Shown here in pieces: positions 23,047-35,000 of a stretch of DNA of 64,000 nt; the first letter of the stretch is position 1; each line of letters starts with the position of its first letter. Made by a program: the position numbers and the translations under genes. Under the pieces are notes generated by a model, which saw only the letters and a program-made list of their open reading frames with translations, ran no database searches and was not told where the DNA came from. Source of the DNA: Aselliscus stoliczkanus (lineage: Eukaryota; Chordata; Mammalia; Chiroptera; Hipposideridae); assembly GCA_033961575.1 (NCBI GenBank), contig CM066731.1, positions 83,969,501-84,033,500 of the forward strand. Direction: 5' to 3'.

Positions 23047-26000
23047 TAAAAAAATAAATAAAACATAACTGGATGAGTAGTGACATGAGGCTACTCTGGT
23101 CTTCCCCTGCACTTCCCCTGCAGCCATACTCAAGATGCATTTATACCATAATCCATCAAAAAATATTAGGTGAAAAGACTCCTGAAACTGGAGGTTAAAA
23201 TAAGGTCTGAAGGTTCTTCAGGGAGAGTGGCAGTCCCCACAATGTCAAATCTGATACAAAAATGGAGGGAGGTAGTTAAGAGCAGGGGGGCCTGGGTGCA
23301 GACCCAGCTTTGAGTCCCATCTCTATGAAGCTAGGTGTCCAGAGTCCCCTCCCAGCCCCCGCCCTGAGTCCTTCCTCTCACTCCCCCCCCCGCCCCTTCC
23401 TAAGGCCTGGCATGGCAGACACGAACCCTCAGGGAGGGGGACATCCAGAGCCCCCTCTTTAACAAGCTGTCCCAAGGTTCCCTAGTCTTCCCACAGGCAG
23501 ATGGGAGCTGCATGTCACCTTCCACCGTTTCCAAATAATACTGACCAGTTCCCACGGAGCAGACAATCAACAAGTCACCAAAGGAAGTCCAAGTGATCAA
23601 ACCCTGAAAATCCAAGCAATCAAACCCTGAAATCACACTGTGAATGAATATTTCGCCGTCTCTTGTAGGGAGGGAAAAGTATTATCAGAGCACCAGAGGA
23701 AGTGGGAGGTATTTTGTTTTCCTCCCACTAAGCTCACTGATGGGCACTTTTCCAGCCATTTCTCTGCTGACCTACATGACCTCCCAGGCACTTGAGTGCC
23801 TCTACTGGGTAATGCAAATTCCAAATCCTTGTTACAATATTGAAGTAAAGAAATGGGGTGAATTCAGTTCAAAGAATCTTTGGGGGAGAGAAACAAGGCA
23901 AATCTACTGATGAAGCAGATTTAAAAAAACCCTGGCCTCCGCCACTGCAACATTCAGCAGAGCCCACCTTGGCTCCACCAGGGTGTCTGCTTGCTTAGAA
24001 GCCTGTGTTCACAGCTTTTCACCTGAGCCTGCTATGCCCTGTTCAGAGTGACGCTGGAAGACAATGTTTCCAGAAACAGATTCAGAGAAAATGAGTCAAT
24101 CAGGGATTATCCTGGTTTGCTAAGAGACTGACTCATTTGGCTTTTTTCATTTGAAATGCAATATCTAATAGAGTATCAAGACATGAAGAAGAACAACACC
24201 CAAGATGCTATTGTAAAACACACTATGCTAAATGGTTGTCATGGGTGACTCAATTCAGTCCCGCACCAAACTTTGAGGTAGTATTATTATCACTATTTTA
24301 CTGTTGAGAAAACACTCTGAGAGGTGAAATACCTTGTCCAAGGTCACAGAGGTGCTTATTGTTAGACCTGACATCAAACTTGAGTAATTGGAAGCCAAGA
24401 CCGCACTCCCAACCCCTACTTGTTATTCTGTACCTTAAGTAAAAGTAATCGATCTGAATGGGTTGCCACAGAACCTGTTTTATGGATCCTGTGTATGCTT
24501 GGGATGCTTTCAGAACAGACATCCATGGTTTCCTGGGCAACTTCTAGGAAGCAGCAACCAGCTCTGGGGCCATCCCTGAGTTTCTCTATCTTTTCTCTTT
24601 GGTCTTTGACACATATCTAGTACTTTGTTAGGTGGTTGCACACCCCAGCTCAGTTATAATAGCAACCATGTAAGAAAGGAATGAGGAAACCAAGGCTCAG
24701 GTCACGTTAGTGGTTAGTAGAATTCCAAGCAGAGCCTCCAATTCTCCTTCTCTAACCATGAAGAACCTTATCGTATCGCAGGCTTACTGTGAGGATTACA
24801 GCAAGACACTAGTACATAGTAAAACCTCATAAACATCAGGTTCATTCCCCCTTTCCCTTCCCTCTCTTCTAAGAAAAACTCCAGCTGCCACAGAAGGAAC
24901 CTATGAACATTTACAATCCTCTAAAGTTGTCAGATAAACATCCTAATAAGAAATAGAGAGGGAAAGCAGAAAGAAGAATTGTTCCTAGTCACTGTGGAAC
25001 ATACCAGTTTGCACTGTGACCACTCACATCAGGCATCCAGGACAACAAGACTCTTTTTTTGTTTGTTTGTTAGTTCGTTTGTTTTTTATTTATTTATTTA
25101 TTTTTATTAGTTTCAGGTATACAACACAATGCAATAGTTATACTTTTTACCCCCCAAAGTGAAAACCCCCACCCCCAGTTCGCCACCCCACTACCCCCCC
25201 ATATCATACATATCTATCACAACTCCCCTGACTCCCCTCCACAGTATACTCCACATCCCATGACCATCCACATATTCAGTTACAGTTGGCATACAATACT
25301 ATACAACATCAGTTTCAGGTGTACAGTGCAGTGATCAAGCCTCTACTCCATCCATGAAGTGGTCTCGCTAACAAGACATGTGACTATCTGACACACCACA
25401 AAATTTTTACATTATTATATTCCCCGAACTGTGTTTCATATCCCTGTGGCAATATTGTAGTTGTCTATTTATGCTGTCTAATCCCTTCCCCTTCCCCCCC
25501 ATCACCACCCATCTCCCAACTAGCCACCCTCAGTTTTTCCTCTACATCTACGAGTCTATTTACTTTGATTGTTCACTCAGCTCTTCAGACTCCACACACA
25601 AGTGAGATCACATGGTACCTGTCCTTCTCCGACTGACTTATTTCACGCCACATAATAGTCTCTTCACAACATTATCAATTACATTCCCAGAACTTCCCCC
25701 ATCTCCCTGTGGCAACATTGTAGTCCCACCTACACTGTCCAAAACCTTGCCCCTCTCCCTCTTCCCCACTCCCTCCCAGCCAACAACCATCAGTTTTTCC
25801 TTTATATCAACTCTTTCTGTGTTGATTTTCTGTCTAAAGGGTCTGTCCATTGGTGACAATGGTGTTGAAGTCCCCTACTATGATAGTGTTACGTTGATCT
25901 CTGTCTTTATGTCTATTAAAATCTGTTATATGTAATTAGGAATTCCTATGTTGGGTGCATAGATGTTTATTAGGGTTATAGTGCCCTTCTTTGTCTTTTA

Positions 26001-29000
26001 TTGTTGTCATTTTAAAGTCTGTTTTGTCCAAAATAAGTATTGGTACTCTAGCTTTTTTTTTTCTCATTTCCATTTGCATGAAATATCTTATTCCATCTGT
26101 AAACAGCATATACATGTGTCCTATTTTTTTATCCACTCAGCTACTCTCTGTCTTTTGATTGCAGCATTTAGCCCATTCACATTTAAAACGATTATTGATA
26201 GGTGCATATGTATTGCCATTTTGTTATTTGTATTCCTGGTCTTCCTGGGTTAGCTTGTTTACCCCTTTCTTTTGTTTAAAAGAGCCCTTTTAACATTTCT
26301 TGCAATGCTGGCTTGGTGGTAATGAATTCCTTAAGCTTATTCTTTTCTGAGAAGTTCTTTATTTCTCCTTCAATTTTAAGTGATAGCTGTGCTGGGTAGA
26401 GCAATCTTGGTTGTAGGCCTTTATTTTGTGTCATTTTGAGTATCTCCTGCCACTCCCTTCTGGCCTGCAGAGTTTCTGTAGACAAGTCAGCTGTTAGTCT
26501 AACAGGAGTTCCTTTGTATGTAACCTGCTGTCTTTCTCTTGCAGCCTCTAGGATTCTGTCTCTGTCTTTAACCTTTGCCATTTTAACTATGATGTGTCTT
26601 GGTGTGGACCTGTTTGGGTTCAGCTTGTTTGGAACCCTCTGCACTTCCTGGGCATATATGTTGATTTCCTTCACTAGGGTAGGGAAGTTTTCAGTCATTA
26701 TTTGTTCAAATACATTCTCGACCCCTTGCTTCTTCTCTTCTTCTGGTATTCCTATGAGTCGAAGGTGGTTGCATTTCACCTTGTCCCATAGGGCTCTTAA
26801 ACTATTTTCATTGTTTTTTATTCTTTGGTCTTTTTGCTGTGCCAACTGGGTGATTTCTGCTCTTTTGTCTTGCAAATCGCTAATCCACTCCTCTGCTTCA
26901 TCTACTCTACTGGTGATTCCTTCGAGTGTGTTCTTCATTTCAGTTATTGTATTCTTTAGTTCTAACAGGTTGTTTTTTATGGTTTCCCTATCCTTCTTTA
27001 TGTCCTCGCTAAGTTCCTTAAACATTCTTATCATCAGTGTTCTAAACTCTGTCTCTGAAAGGTTGGCTCCCTCTGTTTCATTTAGTTCCATTTCTAGAGG
27101 TTTCTTCTGATCTTTTAATTGTGACATGTTTCTTTGTTTCCCCATTCTGGCTGTCGCTCTGGGATTGCTTTGATGTATTAGATAGATCATCAGGGCTGGA
27201 TCACGCAGGCACACTGCTCACGGCCCAACACTCCCAGGAAAACTCCCAGTCTCAGCCTGTCCCAATCAGCCGCTCGCAGATCAGGCCGAGCAACCCGACA
27301 AACAATCACCAGCTTGGCAACTCTGCAAGCGCAGTTCGGAGAGCGGGGACCCGAGGCGGCTTGAGCACTCCCGAGTCTCAGTGAGCAGCCTGTTGGAGCC
27401 GGAGCACGCCCACCTGGCGTTCCCCTGGCAACGCAGCACAAGCTGTGAGGAGGGTGGGGATCCGAGGTGGCTTGTGCACTCCCGGGTCTCAGTGAGCAGC
27501 CTGTTGGAGCCAGAGGGCACCCACCCAGCGTTTCCCTGGCAACGCTGTATAAGCTGGGCAGAGGGTGGGGATCAAAGGCTGCAGGCGTGTGCGCACGCAC
27601 TCCTGCACTTCTGCGCCAATTCCACCAGACCAATGAGGTCTTGGACCTGATCCTCCATGGGAGGGCCCAAGCCCAACCAAATGGCGTCCTCCCTAAACCA
27701 CTCGCATGCAGGCTCCATACCACGGAAACAACAGTCCAAAAACCTCCAGCCTTTGCACCAAAGGTGCTCAGTTCAGTCCGTCCCCACAGGCTCCCGGGTC
27801 CGGCTCACACAGCCACTCCCTCCACCAGGAACCAGGTAAGAGCTCACCAGCGAGCAAGCCCGGGCGCCGGCCCACTGATTCTCCAGCCACTCTTAGCCTC
27901 ACCAAGCTGGGCAAAGAGAGTCCTCACTAATTTACTGCCGGCTATATTAGAACTCCTCTTCCCGGCAAAGGAGCTCTGGGCTGGTGAGCTTGGTGTGCGG
28001 CTAGAGTGTCTCTCCCCCAACCAGACAAGTTTCCCATGGCTGGGGCTTCCCTCACGGGGCTCACCCTCTCTCGTCTCGGCCCATCCTACCAGACCCAACG
28101 TGGCCTCTCTTTAAGTTCTTCGTTTAGTGGTTCTGTTCATCTAGTGTTCCGGGGACCTCCAGGGTTGAATGCTGTATAATTTGTTTGTAATTTTGGTGTG
28201 ATCCTGGGAGGCAGTTAGCACAGCGTCTGTTTATTGCGCCATTTTACCGGAAGCCTAGCAAGACTCTTTACAAGGCTGATGTCAGGCAACCACATAACCC
28301 TAGTGGCTGACAAAGCCCTACAACATCTGAGAACATTGAGAGACTTCCGATATTGGTTGAAGGCACTCTAGATTATAACTGGAATTCCCTGTTTCGAACC
28401 AGAACTCGGCAGGTCAGGACTTGGAATACCTAGGGCTCCATTCTCTCTGCCCAAGGTTCACTGAGATAACTAGGGTGTAAGTCTCGTTTCTCTAAGACAC
28501 TTTAAAGAGATAACTCATCAAAATAGCCCCTCAAAGTAAACAGGAGCTGTCTAACTTGTCTGACAAACTAGAACAGGAGCTTTCCTCAGCTGCCTCTCTT
28601 GTACAAAATAAACCAAGAAAATAAATTAAAGATGTTTTCTGGTAAAAATAAAAGCAGGCTACTGCTAGGCTAGGCTTGAAGAAATTAATTCTCTCTTCAG
28701 TATAATTATATACACAACAGATTATAATTTTGCTAATCTCTAGGGTATGATCATACATAAGGTATAATTGCTATCATTCTGTATTTGGAAAACATGGATT
28801 TTTGTTGGGAGTTTGGTCACCATGGAATGGCTAAGGACCCACTGGAGTTAATGCTGAGAAGTGGCAATGTAAACAAGTGTGTTAATTAAAGTTGGATTAC
28901 ATTTGTGTTTTCAGCTCTAATATTATCTGATCTACAGTCATCCCCTTTTATGTGTTCACACCAATAAAAGGTCCTCTGTTGAGGCAAGAACCTCAACAGA

Positions 29001-32000
29001 GCCTCAGGACCCTGGACTCCCAAGCCAGTGGCTCTTAGCACAGGTGGAGGGTATAACGGAGAGAGGGGAGGTTTTTGACTTTTGCACACACACTGTCCAG
29101 CCTCAGGGTTCTGATGTGCCCCGCTGAGGACCACACCTCAGAGAGACCCAGTTATTACTACACTGCATGCATTGGTTGCATCCTTGGGAGAGCCAGCAGG
29201 AAAGAAAGGCTCAACATCACTCTCCTGCAATGAGCTTCAGGGAGTGCCCTCTGCAAACTGATGGAGCAAGCTCCTTCATACTTTTCTGGGTAGCAAGTCC
29301 AAGGCTTTCTTCAGTATTCAAGCAATTCTGTGACCTGCCAAAATGTTAAGAACCATGGAGTCTGGGTCTCATTCTTCCACTGAGAAGCTCAGTCTGGCCC
29401 AAGAACTACACTGATTTAAGAAGTAGCTTATTGCAAGGTCATCAGTGAAAATCCAGTCCCTGCACATTTGTCCACATCCGCCTTCGTTTCTCCCCGCTCC
29501 ACTCTTTCCCAGCAATCCATTCAGGGAGAAATGAGCTAAAGAGGCAGGATGAACATAATGATGGGAGGGGAACAAGGGAGAAATATATAGAGAGGGAAAG
29601 CCAGGGATGTTTCTGAAGGTGTAGTGAAAATGCTCCTTGGTGTACCCTAGAATTTCTGTACACTCTCAGACAATGAGGTGCCAATCTTCAAAGAATCAAA
29701 CCGTGAAACCAGGATGTTTTGTTACCACTGATAGAATTTATTTCATTAAATTTCATTTCCTACAGCTAAAATAACCTTGCAGTCTGGCATGGGAATGGGT
29801 TTCAGGCCTCAGTTCTTTTAATGACAGAATCAGAACGAGAATGGTGAATTTCTACCATCCTCTTCCCATATCTGAGTTCTGACTGAATGAACCCTGGTCC
29901 CACATGCGATTCCATCCACAAGCCCACCAGCAGCTTAGTCTTTGGGATTATCCAGATGACAACCAAACATTGGACAAGTGACAAAAACATAAAGGGCTCT
30001 GTACTTATTTCAGGTCGCTTAGGACCTGTCTGCTTACAACACATGTTAATGTTAACATAGACAGTTGGCTTAGAAAGCCAAATATTTTGTAAGATAACAT
30101 TATCTGAAACTTAGATCCAAGTTGTCACAAACCCTATAACTCAATACTACACATCTATCCCACACTTTACAGTTGATGAAGTGTTTTCCCACTTACTATT
30201 CAGCCTTTCAGCACCACTGTACTCTGGACAGACTTCTAACAGAGCACCTATGTCTTTATTGCATTTATAATTCTATAATTATGGTTTACTAAAATTAATC
30301 CCTGGAGAGCAGAAACCTTGCTTGCTCATTCATTGAAAACCTGAGGCTACCACATTGCCTGATAGGTAGGTCAGTAAAAGTCAGTCAAGTCATTTTGAAC
30401 ACTATCTGTGTGTCTTATTGTGATGTTAAAAATCTGTCTATGTGCTGGCCAAGTGGTTCAGTTGGTTAAGAACTTGCTCAAGAGTGCAAGCTCTGAGCAA
30501 CAGGGCCACTGGTTCGATTCCCATGTGGGCCAGTGATGCTGCACCTGAGCTGAGCTGGCACTGAGCTGCCAACAGGTAGCAGGGTGGCTCAGCTGGTGAG
30601 AGCACGTGCTCCTAACAACAAGACTGCCTGTTCCATGGTGGGCTACACCCACCCACAAGTAAAGACTGAACTCGGTACCTTGAGCTGAGCTGCTGCCCAG
30701 GTGGCTCAGGAGATAGAGCGCACACTATTAACAACAAGGCTGCTGGTTCAACTCCTGTATGGGCTGGTAGCTATGCCCACCTGCAACTAATTGAACACAG
30801 CACCTTGAGCTGAATGGTGCAACTGGACTTGGAGCTGAACTTGCTGCGCCCTCCACAACCAAGATTGAAGGACAACAACTTGGCTGTTCCCCTCCCCCAA
30901 TTCCCCAATAAAACCTTTTTTAAAAAAAATAAAATCTGTCTACAAGTTCATTGACACTTCTTCCAGAGGGGAGCCTTATTCCCCCTCCAGTGAGTGTGGG
31001 CTGGAGGTAGCGATACACGGTAATGAATAGACTATAAGGGAAGTGATCTTACATAACTTCTGAGAGTAGGTCCTAAGAGGCACTATTGTGTCCTGCTTCG
31101 CTCTCAGATTAGGGGTAGCCAACTCCCATGGCGTGATACTCAGACAGCCTTATGCCAACAGCCATGTGAGTGAGCCATTTTGGAAGCAGAGTCTCCAGCC
31201 CCAGTCAAGCCTTGGAATGACTGCTGCTCCATTCAGTATCTTGGCTGCAACCACAAGAGGCCTCAGGCCAACACCCCCGAGCTACATCCGCAGTTCCTAA
31301 TGCTTGACCCACAGACATGTTAGTGGTTTTAAGCCACTAAACATTGGGGTAATTTGTTATACAAGCAATAAATAACTAATCCACCTATAACGGTAATGGC
31401 TGTAAGAGGAATACAATAATAATTTATTATGTATAATTTGTAAGAGGAATTTTTTTAAATAATGAAAATAATATAGCAGCCAAAATTTCTGGTTTGTATG
31501 GTTTAAATAGACACTATTATCTCATTTAACCTTCACAAGACTATTATGAGGCAGGTGGCAATATTTCCACTTTACCTGCAGGGAAATGCAGACTTAGATT
31601 AAATCGCTTGGCTAAAGTGCTGACAAGTGGCACAAAAAGAACTGAAATCCAGGTCTCTTTGTTTCCAAACCCCATGCCCCTAACCACTGAGCATACTGTC
31701 TCCCAATACATGTGTACTGGTTGAGTGGATGAGTGAAGGCTGTCTACCAGGGCTGCGTGGTGGCGTTCATGGGCCTGAGGCATCGGTGCCTCTGTGGGCC
31801 CTTCCTCCATTAAAAAGTATTAAAATTATATTTTATGACCACATTATTATGAAGACTAATATACTCGAGTCTGGATTCATTATACATACTCATTACTGTT
31901 ATATTCATTTTTAATTTTAAAAGAAATTAAAATTAAACCATTTCCATGGGTCCCTAAAAATACTGTGGCTCCCAATAATGAGCCTACTGTGCCTAAGTAG

Positions 32001-35000
32001 GTTCTGGTATCAACGGCAATCAAATAATTGAAAAGGAAAACAATTCGATATCTTATTTTAAAAGCCAAATAAATAATCTCTATTGACTTTGCTTTTTTCC
32101 CTTTTAACCAGTGAAGGGCATAGGGTGGTAAGAAACAATCCTAACCCATAGGGGTTGCTTTGGGGAGGGAGAATATACTGAATATGTGATGCTCAGCCAG
32201 GAGGTTCAAAGAAAGGATGGCAGGGAACAAATGAACCCTGTCTCCTGAGAGAAGCAGGTGTGCCTGTGCTCAGCTGAGTTCAGCTCTCCTGGAAAGCGAA
32301 GTTCAGATGTATGGTTTTGAGATCCTGCTCTCCATGACCCACCATGACTGGGATTTGACTGCCTCCTTTATATGAAGGTGAGATCCTGTGAGCAGTAAGG
32401 CAGTGCTCAGAAGTTAAGTTTCTGGAGACTGCATGGAGTCATGATCATGTAAAAGGCAATGACTTTAGATCTGGTACAAACTTCAGCTTCTCCAGAACTA
32501 ACAACTCTAGATGGTCTTAGATGAACTAAATAACTTCGTGGCACCTTAGTTTTATTGTCCGTAAAGTGAGGGCTGTGTGGCAAAGACAGTTAGCAGCCCC
32601 CTACATTTCACAGCCAGTGGCTGGCCAATGGACTGTGACTAGAAGTGACATGAGTCCACTTCAGGGCCAAAGCAGTTAAAAGCTGCTATACAGTAGTCCC
32701 CTGTATCAGACAGGGATACATCCAAGAGCCCCAGGGGATGCCTGGAACCTCGGGTAGTACCAAACCCTATATATTATATATTATGTTTGTTCCTATACAG
32801 CCGGTCCTTGAAAAACATGATTTCATTCAATGTGATTTCATTATAATGTTGATGAGATGCTGTAGGCACTTAACTCTTGTTTATCTTGTTTAGCCTATGG
32901 TAAAATTGATTTCCTTATATGTCATTTCACTAAAGTCGAAGAACCTATTGATGACCTCAATGAAGACTTACTGTATGTAGATACCTTTTCACTTAAAGGA
33001 AGCACTTTACAACTTCTCTTTGGCACACTGAATTGCCAGCACCACTACTCTTGTGCTCTGGGGCCATTATTAAGTAAAATTAGGGTGATATGATAACACG
33101 ACAGTTGACCTGATAGCCTAGATGGCTACTAAGTAATCAATGGGCAGGGAGCATCTACAGCGTGGAGATGCTGGACAAAGGGATGACTCACATCCCAGAC
33201 AGGATGGAATGGGGTGACACGAGATTTCGACACACTACTAAGAATGACATGCAATTTAAAACTTATGAATTGTTTATTTCTGGAATTGTCCATTTAATAT
33301 TTTCAGACTGCAGTTGACCTTGGGTAACTAAAACCATGGAAAGCAAAACTGCAGATAATGGAGGGAACTGCTGTATCTCCACAGCAACCTTTGAAGCCAC
33401 ATGTTCAAAACAGCAGAGCTAAAAAATGACAAGTGACCCAATCCATGAACTACTGCCTGGAAGAGAGCTATGCAGGAGGGCCACCAGACCCACACCAAAC
33501 TCTGAGTGAGAATGAGAGTGAAAAAAACTCAGCAACATTACCCAAGAGTTTGAGTGAGAGCTTGATGGAGCCTAAAGAAGAAGGATGCTCTCAAACAGCA
33601 TCTCACCCTCAATCTCAGCACTATATGATGCAAGACTCTTAGCTATGACTTAGGCCAATATTGTGTGTTAGAAAAGAGAACTCGCAGCTCCAAGTGGAGA
33701 AAGGGCTTGTCTGCGGTCCCCTGCCAGTTAATGGCTAAGTGACAACATTGTCCCTGCCTCCCAGAGCTCTTTCTCCCTGAAAATAACTACCCTGGGTTGG
33801 CCTGTCCTGGCCTGTCACATCTTCCTGTATCACCTGCCTGAATGGGGTCTGCCAAAATGAACACTCAACTCAGGCTTGGCAAGCTTTTCACCAAGACATC
33901 CATTTCACAATGGTTTTCTGGGTGCACACTGGATTGATGTGGCTATGAAAAGTCAGTCCTACTTTGGCAATCAGACAGAAAAGCTATAATCATCCCAGGT
34001 ATTTCCAAGGGGACTTTCAAAGAATATCATTAATTTTGAATAAAACTCTCTCTTAACACTTTCCAATTATAGTCTTGACATTCCTATTTTATGCTACAAA
34101 ATTCCTCTGTAATTTAATGAAGGAAAAAAAAAAGCCTGGTTTTTAAAACATGTATTTGAATAGCCTATCTGAGTTAACTTTCCAGTATTAAAACAAAACT
34201 AAGAAGAAACCCTCTTTCCTTCCCCCCTCACACTCCACTTCCCTGGCCCATATATTATATGTGGAAAGAGGCAATACGTCCTGTTATTATCCAGGACTGT
34301 GAGCCTAAGACACCCCCCTACCACCACCACCACCAAAAGGGAAATTTGGGGTTTCCAGGGGGAGGAAGGAGCTGACATCTATTAAGGCCTGGCCAAAAGG
34401 CAGAACATCTCAATATTAAATACAATGGAGAGAAGTTCTGACAAATTCAGTCTCCTCCATCTCATTCATTTCCAAGGTTATGTTCAGGCCTGTTTACAGA
34501 ATGCCCGGCAAGGCCCTGTGGATCACCTTACTCCAGCCAGCTCTGCCTCCACCCCTGTGCACGGCATTGTGCTAAGTGCTTCACCTCCTTTATCCCATGT
34601 AATCCTCACCAAGAGTCCTATGAAGCAGGAAGCAACTTGTTTAAAGATGGGGAATAGGCCCACAGAGATGAAGCAAATGCCCCAGTGACCAGAACTGGGA
34701 TTTGAACACAGGGTTCCATCTCCTTCCAAAGTCACCAGAGGAGGGCACTGAGGTTAGGATGGTGAAAGGGAAGTGACACTTGGATTATATTTTATCCTCC
34801 CCCTTCAATCGTGGCTGGGAGCTGGCCAGGATGTAGTCTCTGGAATGCAGAAGACTAGGATGTGATGGGGACAGAAAATAAGGGGTGAATGATGTTAGGG
34901 CACAAAACAAGTCTCAGTAAATTTAAGAAGAGTGAAGTCATATCAAGCAGATATAAAGGAAAAACTGATGGTTGCTGGCTGGGAGGCAGTGGGGAAGAGG

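Larger units (their letters stand above)
25057..28258 (-). mobile_element. Internally deleted LINE-1 (L1-A), both ends present
   Basis: The insertion is flanked by CAAGACTCTTT at 25046-25056 and 28259-28269. Read on the minus strand it has a 5' UTR (about 28258-27230) with 111-bp monomers, ORF1, a short piece of the ORF2 endonuclease region (ending near 25820), and then a 3' end. About 4 kb holding the reverse transcriptase is missing. The junction joins endonuclease sequence to a copy of the 3' UTR (GATATAAAGGAAAAACTG) followed by the normal ORF2 end and 3' UTR. It is 3.2 kb long and sits in the HTR5B intron in the same orientation as the gene. Confidence 0.9.

Noticed and set aside
26436..27110. 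A 224-codon plus-strand ORF
   Set aside because: It is the antisense strand of the L1-A ORF1; its Phe/Ser/Leu-rich content is what reverse-complemented Lys/Glu-rich coding gives.
27264..27575. CRISPR-like array
   Set aside because: The units are directly adjoining 111-bp monomers, not short repeats with unique spacers, and lie inside an L1 5' UTR of a mammalian genome.
27467..28114. A 215-codon plus-strand ORF rich in Pro, Ser and His
   Set aside because: It lies across the L1-A 5' UTR monomers, whose 111-bp period is divisible by 3, so the open frame repeats itself without coding pressure.
33433..33642. A 69-codon acidic ORF ([14 protein letters not shown]) just after the Tigger-type element
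   Set aside because: It has no recognisable family and lies in an HTR5B intron on the other strand; short enough to be chance.
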